NCBI GenBank assembly: GCA_022823865.1
Contig: JAJEHF010000204.1
Span: 1 to 64,000, forward strand
DNA length: 64,000 nt
Source of the DNA: Bryobacterales bacterium
GTDB taxonomy: Bacteria; Acidobacteriota; Terriglobia; Bryobacterales; UBA6623
Direction: 5' to 3'
Made by a program: the position numbers and the translations under genes. The notes under the pieces are model-generated. The model saw only the letters and a program-made list of their open reading frames with translations, was not told the origin of the DNA and made no database searches. Positions 47,128 through 55,484 of the stretch are shown in pieces; within the stretch, counting starts at the first letter, position 1; every line of letters starts with the position of its first letter.

Positions 47128-47457
47128 CTATTTCTGAATCGCGTCGACGTCTTGGCGCGCATTAGCTGCCCTTCCGTGAGTCACCGAAATCCCTAGCTGT
47201 GAAACATGCTGAATAAAGTCGGCGAGGGGAAGTTCAGAGAACCGGGCCGCCCTGCCAAGGGATACGCTCCCCTCGCGGTACAGGGCGGTTGCGAGACCCA
47301 ACCGGATGCCCTGATCATCAAGGATCGAATTCCCTTCCAAGTGTATAAGGACAGCCTCCGGATGTTGGCGCCTAAGAACCACCACGGGGTTCTCGCGCGC
47401 TGCTCTAAGCGCTGCCGAAGGGTTCCTGTTCAGCTCACGCACGCTCACGGTTCTCAT
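47128..47457 (-). CDS. Fused Phd/YefM-UPF0175 antitoxin-like protein
   Basis: A 109-residue protein joining two antitoxin folds. Residues 1-40 are a Phd/YefM DNA-binding domain (MRTVSVRELNRNPSAALRAA, then NPVVVLRRQHPEAVLIHLEG). Residues about 50-90 are a UPF0175 domain (LGLATALYREGSVSLGRAA, ADFIQHVSQLGISV), a family of antitoxins that pair with DUF3368 PIN toxins. The start is chosen at the ATG 47457 because Phd domains begin there; a GTG at 47511 with AGGTGG upstream is an alternative. The toxin just downstream is decayed, so this is now probably an orphan antitoxin or a repressor of its own promoter. Confidence 0.8.
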   Translation of the reverse strand: MRTVSVRELNRNPSAALRAARENPVVVLRRQHPEAVLIHLEGNSILDDQGIRLGLATALYREGSVSLGRAARFSELPLADFIQHVSQLGISVTHGRAANARQDVDAIQK

Positions 47458-47674
47458 CGTGTTCTCATTATTCAGTAGAATCTTGCTGGACACGTTGATA
47501 CTGATCTTCACGGCACCACCTGCCGCCCCTGTCAAGCTCTCTGCCGAATTCAGGATGACGCATAGAAGGCGGGGGCAGTGCCGTTTCAAATGCGGACGGC
47601 CTAGTCATCGATCAGTAGCAACACTGGTTATGCGGGCACTGTCGCTCAGACCGGGCCGGCCGAGATCGATCTGA

Positions 47675-48496
47675 ATGCCCGAGCACGCAGGAACGCCTTG
47701 GCGCAGGCAAGAGATCGAAGCAATCGTTGCGGACTATATCGACATGCTCATCATCGAGTTAGCCGGCGGCACGGTTGTGAAGGCGGAGCGTAACCGGGCA
47801 CTGCAAGCGCTGACCGGGCGATCGCACGGCTCGATCGAGTACAAGCATCAGAACATCAGCGCGGTGATGGCGGAGTTCGGCTTGCCCTTTATCAGAGGCT
47901 ACAAGCCGGCTACGAACTATCAGCGCGCCCTATTCGAAACCGTCGACGCGCACTTGTGTGCTCGTGGACTCCATGACCGGCTTGCCAGTACCGCTTCAAT
48001 GGGGCCTGCTGAACTTATGTATCAACCGGCGCCCGCCCTGAGCAGCCAACCCAAGCGAATCGATCCAGACATCCATAGAATCATCCGCCGCTATGACCCG
48101 GCGCTTCGTGACGCCCGGGCAAGAGCACTCGGCGATGCGGGTGAGGAACTTGTGTTCCATGCCGAGCAGAATCGGCTCTCGTCAAACGGAAGGGATGACC
48201 TCGCCGCCAAGGTCCGCTGGGTAGCGAAGGAAGACGGCGACGGTGCCGGCTACGACATTCTGTCTTTCTCGACACACGGCAAGGAGCGATGGCTGGAGGT
48301 CAAGACGACGAACGGTCCCTCGTCGACGCCTTTCTGGATCTCGGAGAACGAACGACGCGTCGCGGAAGACAACCCGGAAGTCTTCCGGCTCACGCGCGTA
48401 TTCGATTTCGCTCGGAGCCCTGCGGCCTTCAGCCTAAGACCACCTCTGACAGATCATGTTCGGCTCATCCCCTCGCAGTACCGTGCGACATTCTGA
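47675..48496 (+). CDS. DUF3883 domain protein, nuclease-like
   Basis: A 273-residue protein. The N-terminal 90 residues form a helical domain often found before DUF3883 (AIVADYIDMLIIELAGG, ALTGRSHGSIEYKHQNISAVM). Residues about 145-240 are the DUF3883 domain, with the PD-(D/E)XK-like pattern GDAGEELVF, GYDILSFSTHGKERWLEVKTT (aspartate, then E-V-K). DUF3883 is usually attached to restriction and other defence proteins. It may cleave DNA, but no partner helicase or methylase is seen. It overlaps the next gene, the nucleotidyltransferase, by 41 bases if that gene starts at its first ATG. Confidence 0.82.
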   Translation: MPEHAGTPWRRQEIEAIVADYIDMLIIELAGGTVVKAERNRALQALTGRSHGSIEYKHQNISAVMAEFGLPFIRGYKPATNYQRALFETVDAHLCARGLHDRLASTASMGPAELMYQPAPALSSQPKRIDPDIHRIIRRYDPALRDARARALGDAGEELVFHAEQNRLSSNGRDDLAAKVRWVAKEDGDGAGYDILSFSTHGKERWLEVKTTNGPSSTPFWISENERRVAEDNPEVFRLTRVFDFARSPAAFSLRPPLTDHVRLIPSQYRATF

Positions 48497-48890
48497 CGCG
48501 GCGAAGCCATGCGAACATGAGTCCGTGGACGGGGACATCGCGGTCTTCAATGAGCCGTCCAAGTGGTCCCTCGCCGATCTCGCCCGGATCGCGTCCGGGC
48601 CGCTGCGCGCGGCAGGTGTGAGGCGTGCCGTGGCCTTCGGCTCCTCTGCTCGCGGCGTAGCTGACGCTTGGTCCGACCTCGATCTCGTCGTCGTAATCGA
48701 AACGGACCTCCCAAGACTGGAGCGAGGCCGGCTGCTCGATGATCTGTACGGCACGCTGCCAGTTTCCCTAGACGTCCTCGTCTTCACTCCCGCCGAATTC
48801 GAACGAGGCGTCGAAACGGGCCTAGATGTCTTTGCGGCCATCGAAACAGAGGGGCTCACTGTATTCCCGCTTGGACGTGACATCGAATGA
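48456..48890 (+). CDS. MNT-type nucleotidyltransferase (antitoxin of a HEPN-MNT pair)
   Basis: A 144-residue minimal nucleotidyltransferase. The fold's signature is GSSARGVADAWSDLDLVVVI (about residues 62-81), with the G-S and D-x-D catalytic residues present, and SLDVLVFTPAEFE supplying the third acidic residue. MNT antitoxins such as MntA inactivate HEPN RNases by adding AMP. The gene ends with ATGA overlapping the HEPN start. A GTG at 48525 would avoid overlap with DUF3883 and may be the true start. Confidence 0.87.
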   Translation: MFGSSPRSTVRHSDAAKPCEHESVDGDIAVFNEPSKWSLADLARIASGPLRAAGVRRAVAFGSSARGVADAWSDLDLVVVIETDLPRLERGRLLDDLYGTLPVSLDVLVFTPAEFERGVETGLDVFAAIETEGLTVFPLGRDIE

Positions 48891-49300
48891 GAGCATCCCA
48901 CCACACGGCGCGCAGATGGCTCGACACTGCCTGTGACGACCTCGAATGTGCTCGGTTCGCCGCCGATATCAGCTTTCACGCTCATGCCTGCTTTAACGCA
49001 CATCAAGCCGCCGAGAAGGCGATCAAGGCGATCCACTATGCCAAGGGGGCGCGAATGGTCTTGGGCCGTAGCATCCGGCAACTCATCGAGAGCGTGCACA
49101 TTCAAAGCCTTGCAGTTCTGCTCCCAGCCGCACGCCAACTAGACCTTTACTACGTCCCGTCCCGCTATCCGGTCGGACCGGATGACGGAACGCCCCACGA
49201 AGCGTTTTCTTCGGAACAGTCGTCTGGAGCGCTCGGCCTTGCGGATGATATTGTCTCGGCAGCTGCCCATATCATCGACGAACTCGTCAAGGATGAATAG
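48887..49300 (+). CDS. HEPN-domain protein (toxin of a HEPN-MNT pair)
   Basis: A 137-residue all-helical HEPN protein (ARRWLDTACDDLECARFAA, FNAHQAAEKAIKAIHY, LDLYYVPSRYPVGPDD). HEPN RNases usually carry an R-x4-6-H motif. RQLIESVH at residues about 64-71 fits that spacing, although its position differs from the canonical HepT site, so activity is uncertain. Translationally coupled to the MNT gene. A hairpin follows 18 bases after the stop. Confidence 0.87.
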   Translation: MRASHHTARRWLDTACDDLECARFAADISFHAHACFNAHQAAEKAIKAIHYAKGARMVLGRSIRQLIESVHIQSLAVLLPAARQLDLYYVPSRYPVGPDDGTPHEAFSSEQSSGALGLADDIVSAAAHIIDELVKDE

Positions 49301-49317
49301 GCCAGAGGGGTTGCCGA

Positions 49318-49334
49318 GGTGCGTCTGACGCACC
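49318..49334 (+). terminator. Hairpin after the HEPN-MNT operon
   Basis: Perfect 7-bp stem (49318-49324 with 49328-49334), 3-base loop, 18 bases after the HEPN stop codon. No T-run. Probable end of the accessory transcript. Confidence 0.5.
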
Positions 49335-49717
49335 CCGCATGGACTGAGTCGAGGCTGTCGTTCATCAGGGGCCGGGAGCTATTGATTCCTCGGCATCTGG
49401 CGTACTGATCGTGGCGGTCTTGACGGCAGGTGCGGTGCAAGCATGCTGCAATTCCTGACGCAAGCTATATGAATGTTTGCGCCTGCGGGGATCCTGCCAG
49501 CCTCGATGGAGAATCGGACTACAGGCAACTCTGGGATGAAGAGATGAACGGAAGACCGAGCCAATCCATGTCCTGAAGCCTGCAGCAGGATCTCCCCCGG
49601 CCGCGGTGAGGCCGCCCGAGTTGTTGGAAGGCTTCCGGGGTTGCGACGCACACGCCCCGCGCAGCCTCGGCGCCCGCGATCGCCGCGTCGAATGATCGAG
49701 CCCGAGTCGCGTCGTCC
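49335..49717. other. Gene-free interval
   Basis: About 380 bases between the HEPN gene and the end of the TonB receptor gene. I see no gene, RNA or repeat. Confidence 0.4.
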
Positions 49718-52108
49718 CTACAAAAAGCGCACGATGTAGCTGAAGCGGACGCCGCGTCCGATTTCCGGGGCGAGGTCCTTGATGAACGACGAATGGTTGC
49801 GATAGAGCTGGTCGCCGATGTTGAACACGTTGGCCGAGAGCTGGTGAATCGCTCCGCCCGTGGGGATCGTGTAGGCCGCTCGCAGGCCGAGAACCGCGTA
49901 TCCGGCCGTCGGCATCTCCAGGTCGAACGTCTGGCTCTGCCGGTCCGCCAGCAGGAGTTCGGGCCGAATGCTGAAGCCTCGGCGCTGGTACTCGATCCCG
50001 ACGCGGCCTCGCAGCGGCGGGATGCGCGGCAGCGGTGTGCCCGTGAGCATCGCTTTTGCGTCCACGAAATCCATCCCTAGGTTGAGCCGCAAGTCTTGAC
50101 TCAAGCCGATGCCGAGCCGGGCCTCGGCTCCGTTGAAGCGGCTGTCGCGCTGCACGAAGTGGACCACCGGCAGCCCGTCTTCCTCCTCGCCGGTTGCGAA
50201 CGGGAAGACGAAGTTGCGGAAATCGTAGTAGAAAAGGTTGATCTTGCCATCGACTCGTCCGGCTCGTTGCCGCAGCGACAGGTCAACGCCATTGCCGCGC
50301 TCGGCACGGAGGCCGGGATCGCCCACCTCGTAGATCAACGTGCCGACGTGCGGGCCGATGTTGTAGAGCTCCTCGAGCGCCGGGGCCCGGTACGAGTGGG
50401 AATAGTTGGCGACGAAAGCTCCGCCCCGCCAAAGGTCGGCATGGACTCCGGCAGCCGCCGAAACGCCCGTGAAGCGGCGGCGGATCGCGTCCGGGAGTTC
50501 TTCCGCGTGCGCGTCCTCCTCTTCCTCTCCGGCGTGGTGTTCTTGGCCTGCTTCTTCGTGATGGTCGTCGTGATGGCCGTGGCCGCGCTCGGCGAAGGCC
50601 GGATCGTAGCGGGAAGTCTCCAAGCGGCCGCCGAACTGAAGCTTGACGCGCTCGAAATCGACCGCTTCGAGCGCGAACAGGGCGAACGACTGCTGATCGA
50701 CCGGCGGCGCGAGCGCTTCCTCGCCCTCCGCAGAGTGTTCACGCTCCATGCCCCAAAACCCGAAGCGACCCGTCAACGGTCCACGTCTGTTCTGCTCGAA
50801 AACGCCTCGATAGACGATCTGCTCGTTGTCGAAGCGCGTGCCGATGCGGCGTTCATCGCCTTCAAATTCGATCTCTTCATGTTGGTAGGTCGCGTAGCCC
50901 AGCTTCATCACGAAGCGCTCGAACGCCGGCCCGACATTTCGTAGCCCCCAGTTGACCTGATAGGCCATTTGACGCATGTCGAGGTCGATGTGAAGCTCCC
51001 CGTGCTCGTCCTCGTGCTCGTCTGCGTGCTCCTCCTCTTCCTCCCCGTCATGGTGTTCCTCGCCTTCTTCTTCGTGATGGTGATGGCTGTGGAATTCGGC
51101 AGCGAAGGGCACCCCGTACTTGGCGTCGTTGGCGCGAACGCCGACGCTGACGAATGCTCGCTCGCCAAACCAGCCAAAGCCGCCGTAGCCGTTCGTGGAC
51201 CGAGTTTGGGAGTTCTCGACGTAGCCCTCGGGCGTGGCGTATTCTCCACTACGAAGGCCATTCGTCCCGCCCCACATCCGCCAGCCGCCGACGGCGAAAT
51301 CGAATCCGGCCGCCCCTCCTGCCAGGGCGTTGCCCGTCCCCGCCGAGCCCTGGAGGTAGCCCTGCAGGCCATCGGGATGCGAGACGAAGCCCGCATGGCT
51401 GCTAACTGCGTTCACGACCCCTCCCATGGCGTTGCTGCCGTAGAGCAGGGTCGCGGGGCCTTTCACCACTTCGAGCCTGTCAAACGACAGCGGATTGAAC
51501 GTCTCGGCGTGGTCGCCAGAGGTGGCCGAGATGGAGCCCGTCCGTAGCCCGTCGGCCATGATCAGGACCCGGTCGCCGTCGAAGCCGCGAATGACCGGGC
51601 GTGACGAGCCCGGCCCGAACCCCCGTTGGGCGATGCCCGTGCCCGGCTCACTGCCGAGCACTTCGCCCAGGCCTGCGGCGATGTTTTCGGCGCGAGCCAG
51701 CTCGAGCGCGGTCAGCGAGTGCGTCGGCTGGAGAGCCTCGAATGCGGACTCGGGCCGCCCCGCTGCACTGACGGTGATTTGCGTCTGCTGCGTCGCGAAC
51801 GACAGCAGCAACTTCACCCCATCAGCACCTTCGGGAGTGACCTCGATGGCTTCGGAGACGCCCTGCAAGGCGCTTTCGATGTGAGCGTGCAGATGGTAGC
51901 GGCCCGGCTTTAGCCCCTCGAACTGGAATCGCCCTTGTTCATCGGCGATCGTCGAAGCCCCCGTTTCCAGAAGATTGACAGTCGCCCCGGCGATGGGTGC
52001 TCCCGTCTGCAGGAGCAGCACTTGCCCCTCGATAGCGGCAGTGTCCTGGCCTTGGATCGCGGATACCACGAACAGCGCCGACACGACGGCGCAAAGTAGT
52101 CGTTTCAT
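49718..52108 (-). CDS. TonB-dependent receptor with His/acid-rich metal loops (ZnuD-like)
   Basis: A 796-residue outer-membrane receptor. Residues 1-21 are a signal peptide (LLCAVVSALFVVSAIQG); residues about 25-105 are a carboxypeptidase-regulatory domain (IEGQVLLLQTGAPIAGATV). The plug includes RGFDGDRVLIMADGLRTG and VVKGPATLLYGSNAMGGVVN. Two extracellular-type loops are packed with histidine, glutamate and aspartate: about residues 339-380 (HSHHHHEEEGEEHH and onward) and about 506-537 (HGHHDDHHEEAGQEHH and onward). Such loops are known from ZnuD-type zinc receptors. The C-terminus ends in FL after FSYIVRF. GGGGAG precedes the ATG. It is the last gene after MerC-like and small Cys-rich genes, pointing to zinc or another transition metal. 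Confidence 0.9.
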   Translation of the reverse strand: MKRLLCAVVSALFVVSAIQGQDTAAIEGQVLLLQTGAPIAGATVNLLETGASTIADEQGRFQFEGLKPGRYHLHAHIESALQGVSEAIEVTPEGADGVKLLLSFATQQTQITVSAAGRPESAFEALQPTHSLTALELARAENIAAGLGEVLGSEPGTGIAQRGFGPGSSRPVIRGFDGDRVLIMADGLRTGSISATSGDHAETFNPLSFDRLEVVKGPATLLYGSNAMGGVVNAVSSHAGFVSHPDGLQGYLQGSAGTGNALAGGAAGFDFAVGGWRMWGGTNGLRSGEYATPEGYVENSQTRSTNGYGGFGWFGERAFVSVGVRANDAKYGVPFAAEFHSHHHHEEEGEEHHDGEEEEEHADEHEDEHGELHIDLDMRQMAYQVNWGLRNVGPAFERFVMKLGYATYQHEEIEFEGDERRIGTRFDNEQIVYRGVFEQNRRGPLTGRFGFWGMEREHSAEGEEALAPPVDQQSFALFALEAVDFERVKLQFGGRLETSRYDPAFAERGHGHHDDHHEEAGQEHHAGEEEEDAHAEELPDAIRRRFTGVSAAAGVHADLWRGGAFVANYSHSYRAPALEELYNIGPHVGTLIYEVGDPGLRAERGNGVDLSLRQRAGRVDGKINLFYYDFRNFVFPFATGEEEDGLPVVHFVQRDSRFNGAEARLGIGLSQDLRLNLGMDFVDAKAMLTGTPLPRIPPLRGRVGIEYQRRGFSIRPELLLADRQSQTFDLEMPTAGYAVLGLRAAYTIPTGGAIHQLSANVFNIGDQLYRNHSSFIKDLAPEIGRGVRFSYIVRFL

Positions 52109-52191
52109 TGGAAGTCTCCCCTATCACTCGCATACAAACCCACCGACCGGCTCGCGCAATCGTGGAGCCGGTTGAAGCAACTAGACGAGAT

Positions 52192-52455
52192 TCAGCGGGG
52201 AGGGGCGCGGCCGCGATAGCGCCTCGAGAGCGGTTGGACGCTCGGCCCTTGGCTCGGCGCTACGGCGGCGCGCTGAGCGGGCGGTGGCGAGCTCAGCACG
52301 GCAGAACCCGAGGCCAGCGGCGAAATATCGGCCAGGTGGCAGAGCTCGCACGCGCCTTCCTCGCAATCCGGCGGCCCAAAGCTGCAATGGATCTGGGTGT
52401 AGGCGATCTGCCCCAGCCCCAGTGTCAGCAGCAGCAGGAGTAATCGACGCATCAT
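52192..52455 (-). CDS. Small exported Cys-rich protein of the metal operon
   Basis: An 87-residue protein. The start at 52455 overlaps the MerC-like stop (ATGA on the minus strand), which fixes both frame and operon. Residues 1-20 are a signal peptide (RRLLLLLLTLGLGQIAYT). The mature part has four cysteines, including CELCH near residues 36-40, a CXXCH that may bind metal or haem. The C-terminus ends in RGRAPPR, which recalls the DUF2946 family of small metal-associated proteins, but I am not sure of this. It may be a periplasmic metal carrier between the receptor and the MerC-like protein. Confidence 0.7.
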   Translation of the reverse strand: MMRRLLLLLLTLGLGQIAYTQIHCSFGPPDCEEGACELCHLADISPLASGSAVLSSPPPAQRAAVAPSQGPSVQPLSRRYRGRAPPR

Positions 52456-52841
52456 GCGGCAGGCTCCTCGGCCTCGCACAGAGCGCACTGGCGGCAGAGA
52501 CGAAGGTTGACGAGGTGCGCCGTGGCGATCAACGCGGCTCCAGAGGCGACCGTCAGCGGCTCCAATGCCTCACTCACGGGCCCGAGCTTGGCCAAGGCGA
52601 GCAAGCTCACTCCAGTGGCGAACAGGCCAAGACAACGCTTGCGGCGATGCCGTCGCCAGTAGCTGGGACCGAGGCTCAGGGCGGCCGTCCCGACCGCGGC
52701 GGCCAGCAGCAACGCTTCCGTCGACTCGTCGAGCAGCCAGCCGAAGGGCATGCCCACTGCCGCTCCAATCACCAGTGGGGTGACGACGCAGTGCAGCCCA
52801 CAGCAGACAGACAGCGCCATCCCGGCGCGATCGATAGGCAC
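52452..52841 (-). CDS. MerC-domain membrane protein
   Basis: A 129-residue inner-membrane protein with about four hydrophobic helices. The MerC signature is DRAGMALSVCCGLHCVVTPL near the N-terminus, followed by GAALIATAHLVNLRLC and a C-terminal CALCEAEEP. I prefer the GTG at 52841, which places the signature at the usual distance; an ATG at 52928 would add 29 arginine-rich residues of low complexity. MerC proteins move mercury in mer operons, but stand-alone versions next to TonB metal receptors are linked to zinc homeostasis. No Zur-type operator could be recognised upstream. Confidence 0.82.
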   Translation of the reverse strand: MPIDRAGMALSVCCGLHCVVTPLVIGAAVGMPFGWLLDESTEALLLAAAVGTAALSLGPSYWRRHRRKRCLGLFATGVSLLALAKLGPVSEALEPLTVASGAALIATAHLVNLRLCRQCALCEAEEPAA

Positions 52842-53238
52842 TCCGAATCCGTCCCGCCGCTCGATCAATCGTACCGACCGCTGCCGCACGTTCGTACCAC
52901 GATATCCTGCGAAACCCACCCGGCGCATCGGATTTCCTGCCAGCGGGCGGGATCATCCGGCGAGCGGCCAATACGGCGAGCGGGCGGGCGAGGCTACGCA
53001 GGAACTTGGGTCGGATAATAGCGCCCCGCGGCCGAGCTCGCGAATGATGAGGACACTGCGGCTAACGCGGGCCTCGCCCACGGGCAAGGCTGATCAGAGC
53101 CGCCGTCCAGCATCATGTGCACCGCCTGCAACACACTGCCTCCGGCAGGCCGACGACGTGCGGAACGCCTTTCACACGAATCAGATTTGCTGCCCTAATG
53201 CGCCGCAACTATGTGTCCGGATCGGACCCTTGCCTTAG
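52842..53238. other. Intergenic region between the metal operon and the tRNA
   Basis: About 400 bases (310 if the longer MerC form is real). It must contain the metal operon's promoter. I recognise no gene, operator or RNA. Confidence 0.35.
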
Positions 53239-53315
<77 letters not shown>

Positions 53316-53320
53316 TTTTG

Positions 53321-53349
53321 AAGATAGCAGCCGCGTCACTGGGTGTCAA
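53321..53349 (-). promoter_or_regulatory. Near-consensus sigma70 promoter of tRNA-fMet
   Basis: TTGACA (53344-53349), a 17-base spacer, then TATCTT (53321-53326) on the minus strand. Only five bases separate the -10 element from the first base of the tRNA. The transcript therefore starts at, or within about four bases of, the mature 5' end. This is the clearest promoter in the window. Confidence 0.85.
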
Positions 53350-53424
53350 TGTTGGGCCGCGCCAACCAAATCAAGGCCTGCAAGCCCAACTGGACTAGCG
53401 GACTGCCCGGCCCGAGGGTGGGCC

Positions 53425-54849
53425 TCACTCAGCCATCTTCCACCGCTCGGGAGCCGCCCAACCCTCGGGCGGAGGCGCAGTCATCGGCGGCACTCCGCCA
53501 TCTTGGCGGATGGCTCGGAACGCCTCGAGTTCCGTCAGCATCTTCTGGGTCCGCTCGCGCTCGCGCTCCGCAAGATCAATCTTTTCTAGGGGATCTGTCT
53601 TGAGGTTAAAAAGCTCTACGGTCACGGGCCGGACCTGTCTTTGCCGGGCCGGCAGCGGGGGCGGGGGTGCGTCCGCCGGGTTTGGCCCCAAGATCGGCGC
53701 ACCGCGCCTCACAATCTTCCAATCGCCGTCGATCAGAGCCAGTTGCTCGTCCCCGTACCGCTCGTAGTAGGAGAAGAAGCGCCTCTGACGCTCCGGTCCA
53801 GTGCCGGCGATCAAATCGAAGACGTCCTCGCCGTCCAGCGGCTCGCCGGGCCCCCCGGATGCGCCAAGGCCCGCCACCCGGCGTAGCGTCGGAAGCACAT
53901 CCAGATAGCTCATCAATCCGGTGACCTTTCGGCCGTCACCGGATATCCCGTTCGGCCAGCGCAACGCTGCCGCCACCCTGATGCCGCCCTCGTAGACGGT
54001 GCCCTTCCCTGCCCGCAGGGGTGTGTTGTCGGCCAGCGCCTGGCCACCGTTGTCGCTCGCGAACCACACCAGCGTGTCGCCTTCCACGCCGTTGCGCCGC
54101 AGAGCTTCGAGGATACGGCCGATCGCAGCATCCATCGCAGCCACCATCGCCATGTAGACTCGGCGCCTCTCGTCTTCCACCGCGGAAAACGGCTCCAGCC
54201 ATTGGTCCGGCACTTGCAACGGCGTGTGAGGCGCATTGAACGGCACGTACAGAAAGAACGGCCCGCCGCCCGCATGCTGGTCGATGAACCTGACCGCCTC
54301 GTCTGCGATCAAATCTGTGGAGTATCCCTCGTCAGCGTTCGATTCGAAGCCTCGATGCCAGTCCAGTTGGCCCTCCCGGAAGTGCGTGTAATAGTCGATG
54401 TTCCCGTTGTAATGGCCCACGAAAGACGTGAAGCCTTGATTCAACGGGTGAAACTTCCGGAACGCGTGTCCGATGTGCCACTTGCCAGCGATGCCGCGCT
54501 GCCTGTAGCCAGCTCTCGCCAGCATCTCCGGCAATGTCTCCTCCGCCGCCGGGACGCCGACTTCGAGGAACGGCCGACACACGGCCCGCTGCATGCCAAA
54601 GCGTATCGGGTAGCGTCCCGTCATCAGGCCAGCGCGAGTCGGCGAGCACACCGGGCATGCGTAAAAGCGATCAAGCTCAACCCCTTCGTTGGCAATCCGA
54701 TCGATGCCTGGAGTCGGGATGTCGCCGCCATGGTAGCTGACATCGTTCCAGCCCAGGTCATCGGCCAAGATCAACACGATGTTCGGCCGCCCTTCCGCGA
54801 CCGCGCAGACGCAGGCAAGCGTAGCTGCAAGAGTCAGGATTCTCATCAT
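53425..54849 (-). CDS. Exported type I sulfatase (arylsulfatase-like)
   Basis: A 474-residue sulfatase with a signal peptide (ILTLAATLACVCAVAEG). Metal ligands appear at once in NIVLILADDLGWNDV. The formylglycine motif CSPTRAGLMTGR starts at cysteine 68, so it is a Cys-type enzyme that needs the formylglycine-generating enzyme. GIAGKWHIGH, FLYVPFNAPHTPLQVP and FASDNGG complete the active site. Substrates are probably sulfated polysaccharides outside the cytoplasm. Its start overlaps the stop of the P-loop gene by four bases, so it is the third gene of an operon that begins with lpxD. Confidence 0.92.
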   Translation of the reverse strand: MMRILTLAATLACVCAVAEGRPNIVLILADDLGWNDVSYHGGDIPTPGIDRIANEGVELDRFYACPVCSPTRAGLMTGRYPIRFGMQRAVCRPFLEVGVPAAEETLPEMLARAGYRQRGIAGKWHIGHAFRKFHPLNQGFTSFVGHYNGNIDYYTHFREGQLDWHRGFESNADEGYSTDLIADEAVRFIDQHAGGGPFFLYVPFNAPHTPLQVPDQWLEPFSAVEDERRRVYMAMVAAMDAAIGRILEALRRNGVEGDTLVWFASDNGGQALADNTPLRAGKGTVYEGGIRVAAALRWPNGISGDGRKVTGLMSYLDVLPTLRRVAGLGASGGPGEPLDGEDVFDLIAGTGPERQRRFFSYYERYGDEQLALIDGDWKIVRRGAPILGPNPADAPPPPLPARQRQVRPVTVELFNLKTDPLEKIDLAERERERTQKMLTELEAFRAIRQDGGVPPMTAPPPEGWAAPERWKMAE

Positions 54850-55484
54850 GATTTGTGCGTTCCCTCGGATGCCGTCCCGAGGAGACGCTGCCGCACGAAG
54901 CTGACGATCTCAGCTGTGCAATACGTCGGCGGCTTGGCCTCGAATAGCGGCGTACGGTGTAGCAAGCTAGGCTCGAAACCCTCCCACGACTCCGGGGAAG
55001 GTCCATCGCCGGTGAGCACGAACGCATCGGCCGCCGGCGCCAGACGTGCCGCGCTCTGCTTGCAATCGGCCACATCGAGATTCAGGACCGACAGGTATAC
55101 GTCAGGCGGCAAGTGGTCGACGATGCTGTTGGATTCGAACAGCACGTTTCCGGCTTCCGACAGGGCTTCGCGGATCGCGGGCATGGCGACGGGCAGTTGC
55201 CCCATGGCCACCCGCACCCACAGCGCCTTGACCGCGCCGGCGGCGAGCATCCTGGCCGAGTCGGTGTCCGCGGGCTTGCCTGTTTCGGACGTGATCTCGT
55301 AGGGGCAGAGAGGATTCTCCACTGCGCAGTCGCAGGGTGTTCCGTCGCGGGAACAGATGCCGTGTCCGAACTGCGTCAGCTTTACCGCCGTCCACTGCAA
55401 CTCGCGCGTGGCCGAGATCAGCGAGGCTGCGAGCGAAGTCTTGCCGACTTCGCGACTGTTGCCTCCGATCACGACGCTCCTCAC
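54846..55484 (-). CDS. P-loop NTPase, MobB/dethiobiotin-synthetase-like, with a four-cysteine motif
   Basis: A 212-residue cytoplasmic protein. Walker A is GGNSREVGKTSLAA (residues 7-20); VKLTQFGHG near 35-42 and LFESNSIVDHLPPD later resemble the MobB/BioD group. Between them is C-x6-C-x-C-x6-C (cysteines 44, 51, 53 and 60), which could bind zinc or an iron-sulfur cluster. It starts at GTG, overlapping the lpxD stop (GTGA), and ends overlapping the sulfatase start. I do not know the function. Coupling to lpxD may be a matter of co-regulation rather than pathway. Confidence 0.75.
   Translation of the reverse strand: MRSVVIGGNSREVGKTSLAASLISATRELQWTAVKLTQFGHGICSRDGTPCDCAVENPLCPYEITSETGKPADTDSARMLAAGAVKALWVRVAMGQLPVAMPAIREALSEAGNVLFESNSIVDHLPPDVYLSVLNLDVADCKQSAARLAPAADAFVLTGDGPSPESWEGFEPSLLHRTPLFEAKPPTYCTAEIVSFVRQRLLGTASEGTHKS

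Noticed and set aside
48434-49138. Minus-strand open frame of 234 codons across the MNT and HEPN genes
   Set aside because: Ser/Arg-rich antisense shadow; the plus strand carries clear MNT and HEPN signatures with ATGA coupling.
54202-55302. Plus-strand open frame of 366 codons opposite the sulfatase and P-loop genes
   Set aside because: It spans two recognised minus-strand genes and has no protein family features.
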